A stretch of DNA of 64,000 nt from an uncultured Bacteroidales bacterium. Its GTDB lineage: Bacteria; Bacteroidota; Bacteroidia; Bacteroidales; UBA932. Positions 52,470-61,481 of the stretch are shown one piece after another (positions within the stretch are counted from its first letter, which is position 1; every line of letters starts with the position of its first letter). The stretch spans positions 1 through 64,000 of the forward strand of contig CAJODR010000004.1 of NCBI GenBank assembly GCA_905233275.1, written 5' to 3'. The notes under the pieces are model-generated. The model had not been told where the DNA came from. It made no database searches and worked only from the letters and a program-made list of their open reading frames with translations. The translations under genes were made by a program, and so were the position numbers.

Positions 52470-53690
52470 TTGGCGGTGCCGAATGTGCCATTATACATTG
52501 GAGGGCGATATTTATTCGCGAAGAAGTCACGGAGTGTTATCAATGTGATTTCGGGGATTTGTGTGGGGGGTATTGCAGTTGGGGTGGCGGCGCTGGTGAT
52601 TATTATGTCGGTGTACAATGGGTTTGAGGATTTGATCCGGAAGAGCCTTGGGTCGGCGGATCCGGACTTGAAGGTTTCGGCGGTTGAGGGGAAGGTTTTT
52701 GCACCGGACAGTGTGGCAGCGGTTGACCTTATTTATGATGTTAAGGGGGTGGAGAGTGTGTCCAGGACTCTTGAGGAGCAGGTGTTTGTGGTGTATGGGC
52801 AGAAGCAGTCGCTGGCGCGGGCGATGGGTGTGGACCGGCGCTATGAGGAGAGTACATTCCCGCTGCTGGAAATATACGGGACGCCGGCGCTGGACCTCGG
52901 GCATGAGAGCCTGGTGGGAATTTCTAAGGGTGTTGCAGAGGCTCTCGGAGGCATTTATCTCAATACTCAGATTCCGGTGGAAATATGGTTTCCGTCGCGC
53001 CACAGGGGGATTTCGGCGTCCAATCCGTCCGAATCGCTCAATAGCATCAGTCTTGTACCGGGGAGTGTTTTCACTGCCGGCAGCGAATATGACAACAGGC
53101 TGATTCTCCTTCCGCTGGATGATCTTCGCGGCTTGTTGGAATACGACGGCGGCGAGGTCTCTGCGCTCAATATCAGGCTTAAGGAAGGAGCGTCCGTTCA
53201 GGGCGTTCAGAGCCGGGTCAAGGAGATCCTCGGTCCCGCATTCAAGGTCGAAGACCGCGTGGAGCAGAACGCTTCCCTATTCCGGATGATGAAATACGAG
53301 AAGCTGGCTATATTCCTCATACTCATTGCCGTAGTGATTATTGTGGCGTTCAGTATCACGGGATGCCTTTCGATGCTGATCATTGAGAAGAAGGAGGATA
53401 TACGCACATTAAGGAGCCTCGGCGCCCGCGACGGCACCGTGAGGAGTATATTCGTGACCGAAGGGTCTCTCATCGCGCTTCTCGGACTGGCGATAGGGCT
53501 TGTGCTCGGGATTGCGGCCGTGGTGCTACAGCAGCAATTCGGTTTTGTAAGCATGCCTGGGGCACTTTCGGCGACAGCCTATCCGGTCAGAATGAATGCA
53601 TGGGACATCCTCGCCATCACCGGCGGGGTCGCGCTCGCTGGATGGGCGATCGCATTCTTCACTTCCCGGCAGATCCGGGAATATCGATAA
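52470..53690 (+). CDS. LolC/LolE-type ABC transporter permease (FtsX family)
   Basis: A 406-residue inner-membrane permease of the lipoprotein-release or MacB/FtsX type. The N-terminus YIGGRYLFAKKSRSVINVIS leads into transmembrane 1 (about 24-48). A large periplasmic MacB-PCD-like domain (about 50-265) and three C-terminal membrane segments (about 275-300, 325-350, 375-395) follow. It probably sorts lipoproteins to the outer membrane with LolD. The best start is the TTG directly after the rbfA stop; no nearby ATG exists. Its first 300 bases are G/T-rich, in sharp contrast to the C-rich end of rbfA. It overlaps rsmG, on the other strand, by 32 bases. Confidence 0.85.
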   Translation: MAVPNVPLYIGGRYLFAKKSRSVINVISGICVGGIAVGVAALVIIMSVYNGFEDLIRKSLGSADPDLKVSAVEGKVFAPDSVAAVDLIYDVKGVESVSRTLEEQVFVVYGQKQSLARAMGVDRRYEESTFPLLEIYGTPALDLGHESLVGISKGVAEALGGIYLNTQIPVEIWFPSRHRGISASNPSESLNSISLVPGSVFTAGSEYDNRLILLPLDDLRGLLEYDGGEVSALNIRLKEGASVQGVQSRVKEILGPAFKVEDRVEQNASLFRMMKYEKLAIFLILIAVVIIVAFSITGCLSMLIIEKKEDIRTLRSLGARDGTVRSIFVTEGSLIALLGLAIGLVLGIAAVVLQQQFGFVSMPGALSATAYPVRMNAWDILAITGGVALAGWAIAFFTSRQIREYR

Positions 53691-54282
53691 GGAGTTTCCC
53701 TTCGAAATACGGGTCCTCGAGGCAGGTCGACACCGGCCATACCGTGACCGATCCTTTCGGCAAATGGTAACGACCCATGAGGGTTGCGACCTCCTCGGCG
53801 ATGTCTCCGCCCTTGAGGCAGAGGAGACGCTCGCTGAAGCGCCCATTAACCCAGCCGTACAGCTCCGGCAGCGACGCCACCGCCCTTGATACGACATAGT
53901 CGAATCGCTCCCCGAGGCTCTCCGCGCGGGCATTGACGACCTTGACATTTTGAAGCCCCAGTGATTCGGCGACAGCCGAAGCTACTATGGTTTTCTTGCC
54001 GACGGAGTCGCAGAGGGTGAACCGGGCATTCTCGTAAAGAATGGCCAGCGGAATGCCGGGAAAGCCGCCGCCGGTGCCGAGATCGAGGATGTCAGCGGTG
54101 GAGAATGATTCTTCCAAGCCCTTGACTTTCAGGTATTCAGCTATAGACAGCGAATGCAGGACATGGTGGCTGTAGAGATTGTCGATGTCCTTGCGGGAGA
54201 TGACGTTGATGCGGGAATTCCATTCCCTGTAGAGCGGTTCGAGTGCGTCAAAGCGCTCTTTCTGCAGCGGCGTGAGATTCAT
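53659..54282 (-). CDS. rsmG: 16S rRNA (guanine-527 N7)-methyltransferase RsmG
   Basis: A 207-residue Rossmann-fold methyltransferase: NVISRKDIDNLYSHHVLHSL, the SAM motif DILDLGTGGGFPGIPLAI, CDSVGKKTIVASAVAESLGL and VVSRAVASLPELYGWV. It forms a unit with the sigma factor upstream (ATGA overlap). Confidence 0.95.
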   Translation of the reverse strand: MNLTPLQKERFDALEPLYREWNSRINVISRKDIDNLYSHHVLHSLSIAEYLKVKGLEESFSTADILDLGTGGGFPGIPLAILYENARFTLCDSVGKKTIVASAVAESLGLQNVKVVNARAESLGERFDYVVSRAVASLPELYGWVNGRFSERLLCLKGGDIAEEVATLMGRYHLPKGSVTVWPVSTCLEDPYFEGKLLIDIPGSAGK

Positions 54283-54869
54283 TGTATTTCCCCCCTAAGC
54301 ATCATTTCGGAGAGCTTTTCCTTGCCTCGGCGAATGCGGGTGCGCACCGTGTTGAGCGGAAGGCCGAGATCGCGGGAGATCTCCTCGTATTCGAGCTCTT
54401 CGATCATGTATTTTATCATCACGTCCTTGTAGAGGGACGACAGTTCGTCGATGTATTCCATGAGGCGGTCGTGGTCCTCGCCGCTGATGATTTCGTCCTC
54501 CGGATTGACATCCGTAATCAGGTCCGAACCGTCCTCCGAAGGGTCTGTATGCTTGATTTTGTACTGCTCCATCTTGACGTTCTCGCGCTTGATGGCGTCG
54601 ATGTGATCGAGGGCGGTCCGGCCGGCAATAGTGCAGAGCCAGGGCAGGATCTCCCTTTCGCGGTCGAACATCTCGATTCTGGAGAAGAATTTCTGGAAGG
54701 TCTCGGACACCACGTCGTCAACATCCGCCTGCCACTGGAAATAGGCGGAAACGCGGCTCCTTACTGCCTTGACGTATTTTTCGTAAATGACGCGGCAGGC
54801 TGTCTGGTCGCCTTCCGCCGCCAGCGACACGAGCATCGCATCGGGCATTTCCCTGTATTCGCCTTTCAT
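54279..54869 (-). CDS. ECF-type RNA polymerase sigma factor
   Basis: A 196-residue sigma-70 family protein. Region 2 is YEKYVKAVRSRVSAYFQWQADVDDVVSETFQKF split by DVDDVV, and region 4 is LEYEEISRDLGLPLNTVRTRIRRGKEKLSEM, a helix-turn-helix. There is no adjacent anti-sigma factor or SusC/D pair; instead it is overlapped by polA upstream (TGATG) and rsmG downstream (ATGA). Its control must lie elsewhere. Confidence 0.9.
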   Translation of the reverse strand: MKGEYREMPDAMLVSLAAEGDQTACRVIYEKYVKAVRSRVSAYFQWQADVDDVVSETFQKFFSRIEMFDREREILPWLCTIAGRTALDHIDAIKRENVKMEQYKIKHTDPSEDGSDLITDVNPEDEIISGEDHDRLMEYIDELSSLYKDVMIKYMIEELEYEEISRDLGLPLNTVRTRIRRGKEKLSEMMLRGEIQ

Positions 54870-57505
54870 CAGTGAGCCTCCAGCCAGTTTTTGCCGACGC
54901 CGACCTCGACGGTAAGCGGCACAGACAGTTTTACTACTCCTTCCATCGCCTCTTTCACGAGCGCCTTCAGCGCCTCCACCTCTTCGGGAATGACGTCGAA
55001 CAGCAATTCGTCGTGAATCTGCAGCATCATCCGGCTCTTGAGCCCGGCGGCCTTCATCCTCCTGTCAACCTCAATCATCGCCATTTTGATAATGTCGGCG
55101 GCAGTGCCCTGAATGGGCGCATTTACGGCATTCCGCTCGGCCAGGGCGCGGACTGTGCCGTTTTTACTGGTGATGTCCGGGATGTACCGGCGGCGGCCGA
55201 ACAGCGTCTCGGCGTAGCCGTTTTCGCGTGCGCTTCCGATGCTATCGTCGATAAACGAACGAATTGCCGGGAAGCTCTCGAAATAGCCGTCAATCAGCGA
55301 CTTGGCGTCTTTGCGGGAGATCCTCAGGCGCTGCGCCAGGCCGAATGACGATATGCCGTACATGATGCCGAAATTGGCGGTCTTGGCTATTCGCCGCTCC
55401 TCCGGCGTCACTTCGGAAATGGGCTTGCCGGATATCTTGGCAGCGGTGGCGGCATGGACGTCTTCGCCGCTCCGGAAGGCTCCGATAAGGTGCGCATCAC
55501 AGCTGAGGTGGGCCATGATCCTGAGCTCTATCTGCGAATAATCCGCCGACATCACAAGCCCGTCCGGCGTCCCGGGAACGAACGCTCCGCGAATCAGCCT
55601 CCCCCGCTCCGTGCGAATCGGAATATTCTGGAGATTGGGGTTGGAGCTCGAAAGACGACCTGTTGACGTAAGTGCCTGATTGAATGTAGTATGCACACGG
55701 CCATCTCGAGGAGAGATATAGCCAGGGAAAGGCTCGATGTAAGTTGAAAGGAGCTTGCGTGCAGCCCTGTATTCGAGTATTTCGTCCACCACGGGATGGC
55801 GGTCCGCTATGTCGAGAAGAGTAGTTTCGTCAGTTGAATATTGTCCGCGGGAATTCTTTTTGGCCTTTGGATCGAGATGCAGTTTGTCGAAGAGGACGTC
55901 GCCGACCTGCTTGGGCGAAGCGACATTGAGCTCCGGCTCACCGGCCAGCTCGCGGGCCCTGGCTTCGTGCGTCCGAATCTCCTCGCGGAGCGAATCCGAG
56001 AACTGCTTCAGTCCCCCAAGATCCACCTTGATACCCGTGCGCTCCATCTCGGCGAGCACGCGCGAGAGCGGCTCCTCCATAGTATCGTAGATCCCTGCTG
56101 CAGGTGTCTCAGAGAGCTCTTTTTCAATCGCGTGACCAAGGGGCAGAAGCACCGCAGCCTCGGCAAAACGCGGCGAAGGGCCATTCTCCTCAGCGACTTC
56201 GTCGAACAGCGACAGCGACGGCGCCGGCTCAGCCGGTGTCTCCAGATCCACGCCGAGATAGCTCTTCGCGAGGATGTCGACGCTATGGCTTCGTTCCGGG
56301 TTGATGAGGTAGTGCATCAGCGCAATGTCGCGCCATGGGCTCCGGAGTTCAATCCCGGACGCCGCCAGCACATTGGCCGCCTTCTTCATATCCGTGCCGT
56401 ACCAGCGAATAGCCGGATCCTCCAGCACCGTCCTTAATGCCTCCGGTTCTTCGGAGGACGCTACAGCAGAGCCTCCCGCTACTGTGATGCGGGCCACCGG
56501 GGCGAATATCCCTTCGCCGGCAGGCTCAACCAGAAGAGCCCCCTCCCCTGCCCTCTTTATGGCAGCAACAACCTCAGCTACAGGAGTTTCCGCCCATTCC
56601 AGTTTAGCCGCCGGGGCCTCTGTCTTCCGGGGCTGCACGTTTCCGAGGAAGCGCCTGAGCGAATTGAATTCGTATTTCTCGAACAGGTCGGCCACTTCGG
56701 GCGAATACTCCGTCGAAAGCAGCATATCATCCGCCGTGGTCTCAAGCTCAATGTCCGTCTTGATGGTCACCAGCGTCTTGGAAAGACGAATATGTCCGCG
56801 CGCCTCCTCAAACTGGTCCTGCTGCCGGGGCGTCAACTCGGTGATATGCGCGTAGATATTCTCCACTGAACCGTATTTGGAAATAAGCTTTCCGGCACCG
56901 ACCTCGCCGATGCCTTTGACGCCGGGGACATTGTCCGAAGCATCACCGCAAATGGTCAGCATGTCGATAATCTGGACAGGATCAAGAATCCCCCATTTCT
57001 CGCAGAGGGACTTGACGTCAACAAGCTCGTCATCCCCGCCGCCCTTGCCAGGCTTCAACTGGAAGATATGCGGGGCAATTAACTGACCATAATCCTTATC
57101 GGGAGTAACCATATAGACATCCATCCCCTCCCTCGCGCTCCTCACGGCCATCGACCCGATCACGTCATCCGCCTCAAAACCAGGGATCATCAATACGGGA
57201 ATATTCATAGCCTTCACGATCTCCGTCAACGGCTCCAACGCATCGATAATGAGTTGCGGAGTCGGCGGCCTCGTGCCCTTATATTCAGGATACAACTCAT
57301 TGCGGAAAGTCCCCCCCGGCGGGTCAAAAGCCACCGCAAGATGCGTCGGCTTCTCCCTCTCAATCATCTCAAGAAGATACTTCGTAAATCCAAACAATAT
57401 GGAAGTATCCACCCCCTTCGAGTTGACCATCGGCCTCCTCAGGAAAGCATAATACATCTTGAATATCAGGGCATGCCCATCAATAAGGAAAACTCGTGAA
57501 CTCAT
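54869..57505 (-). CDS. polA: DNA polymerase I with degenerate 3'-5' exonuclease domain
   Basis: An 878-residue family A polymerase. The N-terminal 5' nuclease (about 1-290) is intact: FLIDGHALIFKMYYAF, GFEADDVIGSMA, GDASDNVPGVKGIG. The 3'-5' exonuclease region (about 300-480) lacks the DxE motif (ALLVEPAGEG stands there) and the NxxxD motif (YGTDMKKAANVL), so proofreading is probably lost. The polymerase domain (about 490-878) is complete: TGRLSSSNPNLQNIPIRTERG, SADYSQIELRIMAHLS, RRIAKTANFGIMYGIS and MLQIHDELLFDV. The ATG lies 7 bases after a -7 element. Confidence 0.95.
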   Translation of the reverse strand: MSSRVFLIDGHALIFKMYYAFLRRPMVNSKGVDTSILFGFTKYLLEMIEREKPTHLAVAFDPPGGTFRNELYPEYKGTRPPTPQLIIDALEPLTEIVKAMNIPVLMIPGFEADDVIGSMAVRSAREGMDVYMVTPDKDYGQLIAPHIFQLKPGKGGGDDELVDVKSLCEKWGILDPVQIIDMLTICGDASDNVPGVKGIGEVGAGKLISKYGSVENIYAHITELTPRQQDQFEEARGHIRLSKTLVTIKTDIELETTADDMLLSTEYSPEVADLFEKYEFNSLRRFLGNVQPRKTEAPAAKLEWAETPVAEVVAAIKRAGEGALLVEPAGEGIFAPVARITVAGGSAVASSEEPEALRTVLEDPAIRWYGTDMKKAANVLAASGIELRSPWRDIALMHYLINPERSHSVDILAKSYLGVDLETPAEPAPSLSLFDEVAEENGPSPRFAEAAVLLPLGHAIEKELSETPAAGIYDTMEEPLSRVLAEMERTGIKVDLGGLKQFSDSLREEIRTHEARARELAGEPELNVASPKQVGDVLFDKLHLDPKAKKNSRGQYSTDETTLLDIADRHPVVDEILEYRAARKLLSTYIEPFPGYISPRDGRVHTTFNQALTSTGRLSSSNPNLQNIPIRTERGRLIRGAFVPGTPDGLVMSADYSQIELRIMAHLSCDAHLIGAFRSGEDVHAATAAKISGKPISEVTPEERRIAKTANFGIMYGISSFGLAQRLRISRKDAKSLIDGYFESFPAIRSFIDDSIGSARENGYAETLFGRRRYIPDITSKNGTVRALAERNAVNAPIQGTAADIIKMAMIEVDRRMKAAGLKSRMMLQIHDELLFDVIPEEVEALKALVKEAMEGVVKLSVPLTVEVGVGKNWLEAH

Positions 57506-57512
57506 AGGACGC

Positions 57513-57520
57513 CAAAGTTA
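57513..57520 (-). promoter_or_regulatory. Predicted -7 element 7 bases before the polA ATG
   Basis: The minus strand reads TAACTTTG, then GCGTCCT, then ATG: consensus match and predicted leaderless mRNA. Confidence 0.55.
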
Positions 57521-57570
57521 ACAAAAAAAGAATTCCTATAAAAATATTTGGCGGTTTCGTGGAAAAAAAC

Positions 57571-57578
57571 TACCTTTG
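57571..57578 (+). promoter_or_regulatory. Predicted -7 promoter element for rpmH
   Basis: TACCTTTG, 32 bases before the rpmH ATG. Confidence 0.6.
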
Positions 57579-57610
57579 CAGTCCTTTTGGAAAAATAAAA
57601 ATCTCGAGAT

Positions 57611-57763
57611 ATGAAAAGAACGTTCCAACCTTCCCGCCGCAAACGCGTGAACAAGCACGGATTCCGCGAGAGAATGTCGACCCCCAACGGCCGTCGCGTC
57701 CTTGCAGCCCGTCGCCGTCACTGCCGCAAGAAACTCACCGTCTCCGACGAGGACCGTTTCTAG
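57611..57763 (+). CDS. rpmH: 50S ribosomal protein L34
   Basis: A 50-residue very basic protein beginning [18 protein letters not shown] and continuing [18 protein letters not shown], the L34 signature. It has an acidic tail (SDEDRF), as often in Bacteroidota. It is a single-gene unit between a -7 element and a hairpin terminator. In many bacteria rpmH neighbours dnaA/rnpA/oriC; here it does not. Confidence 0.96.
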   Translation: MKRTFQPSRRKRVNKHGFRERMSTPNGRRVLAARRRHCRKKLTVSDEDRF

Positions 57764-57783
57764 TATTTTTTGATTCGGCGGTT

Positions 57784-57812
57784 AGCAGACTTGACATGAG
57801 TCTGCTTTTTTT
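57784..57812 (+). terminator. Intrinsic terminator after rpmH
   Basis: AGCAGACT pairs with AGTCTGCT around TGACATG and is followed by a run of seven T residues. Confidence 0.88.
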
Positions 57813-57846
57813 GTATATTAGCAGTCCATAAAGATTTGTACTGAAC

Positions 57847-59025
57847 ATGAACCGCACCGACACCTTCCTTGCTGAAGTACGTACTACCCTCACTGACAAT
57901 ATACTTCCATTCTGGCTCAGCCTCAAGGACCCCCGCGGGGGATTTTATGGCGAGGCCGACAGCAGCGGGCGCATTCGTTACGACGCTCCGAGGGGCGTGA
58001 TTCTGAACGCCAGGCTCATATGGAGCTTTTCAGCGGCATACCGCGAGACCGGCGAAATGAGGTATCTCATCGCGGCTTCCCACGCCACGGAGTACTTCCT
58101 CAAGAATTTCATCGACCACAAGTACGGCGGCGTCTACTGGGCCCTCAGCGAGAAGGGTGAGCGGCTTGACACCAAGGCGCAGCTTTATGCGCAGGCATTC
58201 GCCATTTATGCCTTGAGCGAATTCTACGCTGTATCCAAGGATGAAGAGGCGCTGAAGAATGCCGTCAACCTATTCCGGATCATCGAGAAGCAGTTCGCCG
58301 ACCGTGAGAGGGGCGGCTACCTGGAGGCGCTGTCGAGAGAATTCCGCCCCCTCGACGACATGTCCCTCAGCGAGAAGGACATCAACGCCGAGAAGACGAT
58401 GAACAGCCACCTCCACCTCCTCGAAGCTTACGCCAATCTCTACCGGATATGGCCCGACGAGGGGCTGCGGGAGGCCGTCACTTCGCTCCTTGACATCATG
58501 ACGGACAAAATTATGGGCTCCGACGGCCACCTGCGCCTGTATTTCGACCGCAAGTGGAGCGTACTTCCTGGCGGGATATCCTACGGCCACGACATCGAGG
58601 CCTCCTGGCTCCTGCTCGAATGCGCCATGGCCGTCCGCGACATCGACGTTGTCAACCGAATCAAGCCAATCGCGCGCAAAATGGCCCTCGCCGGACTCGA
58701 AGGCTACCAGGGCGACGGCTCCATGATCAGCGAGCGCCATGCCGACGGCGAATACGACACCACCAGGGTCTGGTGGGTCCTTGCCGAATGCCTCACCGCC
58801 AATCTCTGGCTCTGGAAATACCACGACGACCCGGAAGGCGCCGACCGTGCCATGCATACCTGGGACTATCTCTCTTCGCACATCATAGACCGCCGGGGCG
58901 GCGAATGGTTCTGGTCCGTCGATGAGGACGGCAAGCCCGACCTCGCCCAGCCCAAGGCAAGCGCCTGGAAATGCCCTTACCACAATACCCGCATGTGCCT
59001 CCAGGTCCTCGGTCTCTTTAAATAG
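57847..59025 (+). CDS. AGE-family sugar epimerase (cellobiose 2-epimerase-like)
   Basis: A 392-residue (alpha/alpha)6-barrel epimerase. Conserved elements are GGFYGEADSSG near the start, NARLIWSFSAAY, KTMNSHLHLLEAYANLY with a catalytic-type His, YGHDIEASWLLLEC with the second His, VWWVLAE, and WKCPYHNTRMCLQ at the end. The last block is the cellobiose 2-epimerase hallmark, so the enzyme probably interconverts glucose- and mannose-ended beta-1,4-disaccharides. No mannanase or mannosyl phosphorylase lies beside it. It is 10 bases from the CobW gene. Confidence 0.88.
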   Translation: MNRTDTFLAEVRTTLTDNILPFWLSLKDPRGGFYGEADSSGRIRYDAPRGVILNARLIWSFSAAYRETGEMRYLIAASHATEYFLKNFIDHKYGGVYWALSEKGERLDTKAQLYAQAFAIYALSEFYAVSKDEEALKNAVNLFRIIEKQFADRERGGYLEALSREFRPLDDMSLSEKDINAEKTMNSHLHLLEAYANLYRIWPDEGLREAVTSLLDIMTDKIMGSDGHLRLYFDRKWSVLPGGISYGHDIEASWLLLECAMAVRDIDVVNRIKPIARKMALAGLEGYQGDGSMISERHADGEYDTTRVWWVLAECLTANLWLWKYHDDPEGADRAMHTWDYLSSHIIDRRGGEWFWSVDEDGKPDLAQPKASAWKCPYHNTRMCLQVLGLFK

Positions 59026-59035
59026 CAATTGAATA

Positions 59036-60181
59036 ATGACAATCGAACAACAAGTCCGCCAGATCCCCGTACTCCTCGTGACCGGATATCTCGGCAGCGG
59101 CAAGACCACGCTCCTCAACCGCATACTCACAAACCGGCGCGGCATACGCTTCGCCGTCATCGTCAATGACATTGGCGAAGTCAACATAGACGCCGACCTC
59201 ATCGAGAAGGGCGGCATTGTCGGCAAGACCGACGATTCGCTCATCGCCCTCCAGAACGGCTGCATCTGCTGCACCCTCAAGATGGACCTCGTGGCTCAGA
59301 TTTCAGAGCTGACGTCGTCGTCCAGATTCGACTATATCGTCATCGAGGCCAGCGGCATCTGCGAGCCGGCTCCGATCGCACAGACAGTTAGCACCATTCC
59401 GGCGCTGGCGCCAGAATATGCCCACGGGACGGTCCCCTATGTCGATTGCATCGTGACTGTGGTGGACGCCTTGAGGATGAAGGACGAATTCGCCGGAGGC
59501 GACGCCCTGTCCCGCGAGGATATCGAGGACGACGACCTTGAAAGGCTCGTCATCGAGCAGATCGAATTCTGCAACATAGTGCTCCTCAACAAGGCATCCG
59601 AGGTCTCCCCCGACGAGCTCGGAAAGCTCCGCGCGATAGTTTCCGGCATCAATCCGGGCGCGAAAATCCTCACCTGCGACTACGGCGACATCGACCTCGA
59701 CGAGATCATCTACACCGGCATGTTCGACTTTGAAAACGTCGCCACTTCCGCCGCCTGGATAGCCGCCATTGAAGGCGAAGACGAGGAAGAAGAAGCCGAA
59801 GGCGAAGCCCTCGAATACGGCATCGACACCTACGTCTACATGGCCCGCGAGCCGATGGACATCAATGAATTCGACCAGCTGGTCGCCCGCAAATGGCCCT
59901 CCAACGTTATTCGCGCAAAGGGCCTCTGCTACTTCGCCCACGAGACCGACAAGTGCTACCTCTTCGAGCAGGCCGGGAAGCAGAAGTTTCTCCGCGACGC
60001 AGGGCTCTGGTACGCCACGATGGAGGAAGACCTCCTGAAAAAGATGCTGGAGAAGGACGCAAAGCTGCGCGCGGACTGGGATCCCGTCTACGGCGACAGG
60101 ATGCAGAAGATAGTATTCATCGGGCAGCATCTCGACAAGGCAGCCATCAAGAATCTTATGGACGGCTGCCTCGCCGAATAA
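59036..60181 (+). CDS. CobW/COG0523-family GTPase (G3E metal chaperone-like)
   Basis: A 381-residue P-loop GTPase. It has Walker A TGYLGSGKTTLLNRIL (about 17-32), the metal-binding motif CICCTLK (CxCC, about 78-84), VIEASGICEPAP and the guanine motif LLNKASE. A CobW C-terminal domain follows an acidic linker (EGEDEEEEAEGEA). The family delivers zinc or another metal to client proteins, but the client is unknown. No Zur box was recognised upstream. Confidence 0.9.
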   Translation: MTIEQQVRQIPVLLVTGYLGSGKTTLLNRILTNRRGIRFAVIVNDIGEVNIDADLIEKGGIVGKTDDSLIALQNGCICCTLKMDLVAQISELTSSSRFDYIVIEASGICEPAPIAQTVSTIPALAPEYAHGTVPYVDCIVTVVDALRMKDEFAGGDALSREDIEDDDLERLVIEQIEFCNIVLLNKASEVSPDELGKLRAIVSGINPGAKILTCDYGDIDLDEIIYTGMFDFENVATSAAWIAAIEGEDEEEEAEGEALEYGIDTYVYMAREPMDINEFDQLVARKWPSNVIRAKGLCYFAHETDKCYLFEQAGKQKFLRDAGLWYATMEEDLLKKMLEKDAKLRADWDPVYGDRMQKIVFIGQHLDKAAIKNLMDGCLAE

Positions 60182-60184
60182 TCA

Positions 60185-61477
60185 CTACTTCAATCTCAGG
60201 AAACTGTAGCCGAAGCGCTCGCAGGCTGCTTTTTCGAGTTCTTCCCGGTCGTCCGGATGGGCGATCGAGATGAGGGCTTTGGCCCTTTGCGCTAGGCTGA
60301 GGTTACGGAGATATACGATTCCCCATTCCGTGGCCACGTACTGGGTCTGGAAGCGCGTGGTGACGACTCCGGCGCCCGGGGTGAGGTGAGCGACGATCTT
60401 GCCTTTGCCTTTCGCCGTCCTCGACGGGAGCGCGATAAAGGTACGGCCACCCTCGGAGAGCGCACAGCCATACATGAAGTCGTGCTGGCCGCCGACGCTG
60501 GAGAAAATCTTGTCCCCTATCGAATCGGCGCATACCTGGCCGGTCAGATCCACCTCAATTGCCGAGTTGATGGCGCAGGCGCGTGGATTCTGGGCGATCA
60601 GGAACGGATTGTTGGTATAGGCCACGTCGAAGAATTCCATCGACTTGTTGTGGTCGATGTAGCCGTACATCTCCTTGGAGCCGATGGCGAGCGCCGCGAC
60701 GCTGATGCCGGGACGCACCTTCTTGAGCGAATTGTCAATCACACCTTCCTTGATCAGGCGAATGACGCCGTCCGTCATGGCCTCGGTATGGAGACCCAGG
60801 TGCTGATGATGCTTGATTCCGTTCAAAACGGCATTGGGGATGCCTCCGACGCCGATCTGCAGGCAAGCTCCGTCGGGGATCTGCGATGCCACATTGGCGC
60901 CGATTGCGGCCTCGATGGGGGTCGGTTCGCCGAAGGTCATGGCGACAGGGGCCACATCGCAGAGCACTGCCGCCGAGATCTTGCTCTCGTGAATCATGCA
61001 GTCCCCGTAGAGATAAGGAATATTCGGACTCACCTCCGCAATCACGACGCGGGCCACCTCAACGGCCGAGACAGCGATATCTGCCGAAATGCCGAAGCTG
61101 CAATAGCCATTCTCATCCGGCAGGGAGCAGGTGATGAATGCAACGTCGATCGGGAATTCGCCTCGGCGGAACAGCCCGGGGACCTCTCCGAGGAATGCCG
61201 GAGTCATGCTCCCGTAACCCTCTGCGACATGCGCCCTCTGGTCGGCACTGATAAAAATACTGTTGACGAGGAATGAATCCTTGTACTCCGGCTTGCAGAA
61301 CGGTGCCGGCTCCTTGTGCACGTTGAATCCGGACGTGATGGTGACGTCGCGGAGCTCCTCATGACGGCGTGCAAGCGCCTCCTGCAGAAGCACAGGAACA
61401 GACGCCCCTCCCTGGCAACAGATAGTGTCACCGCTCCTTACCAGTTTGACCGCCTCGTCGGCTGATACGTAATTCAT
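60185..61477 (-). CDS. Acetyl-CoA hydrolase/transferase family CoA-transferase
   Basis: A 430-residue class I CoA-transferase of the 4-hydroxybutyrate/acetyl-CoA hydrolase type. It has CQGGASVPVLLQEAL near the start, GACLQIGVGGIPNAVL (glycine-rich oxyanion loop), and EVDLTGQVCADSIG with the catalytic Glu in NSAIEVDL. GGQHDFMYGCALSEGGR and HLTPGAGVVTTR follow. It is the last gene of a minus-strand run with the aminotransferase (4-base gap) and iorBA. It may convert acyl-CoA from the oxidoreductase into free acid while charging acetate. Confidence 0.9.
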   Translation of the reverse strand: MNYVSADEAVKLVRSGDTICCQGGASVPVLLQEALARRHEELRDVTITSGFNVHKEPAPFCKPEYKDSFLVNSIFISADQRAHVAEGYGSMTPAFLGEVPGLFRRGEFPIDVAFITCSLPDENGYCSFGISADIAVSAVEVARVVIAEVSPNIPYLYGDCMIHESKISAAVLCDVAPVAMTFGEPTPIEAAIGANVASQIPDGACLQIGVGGIPNAVLNGIKHHQHLGLHTEAMTDGVIRLIKEGVIDNSLKKVRPGISVAALAIGSKEMYGYIDHNKSMEFFDVAYTNNPFLIAQNPRACAINSAIEVDLTGQVCADSIGDKIFSSVGGQHDFMYGCALSEGGRTFIALPSRTAKGKGKIVAHLTPGAGVVTTRFQTQYVATEWGIVYLRNLSLAQRAKALISIAHPDDREELEKAACERFGYSFLRLK

Positions 61478-61481
61478 AAGC

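Noticed and set aside
57611..57763. rpmH as a marker of the replication origin
   Set aside because: No dnaA, rnpA, yidC or DnaA-box cluster is adjacent in this window.
59036..60181. CobW-type gene as part of a cobalamin biosynthesis cluster
   Set aside because: No other cobalamin genes are nearby; the COG0523 family has many metal-chaperone members.
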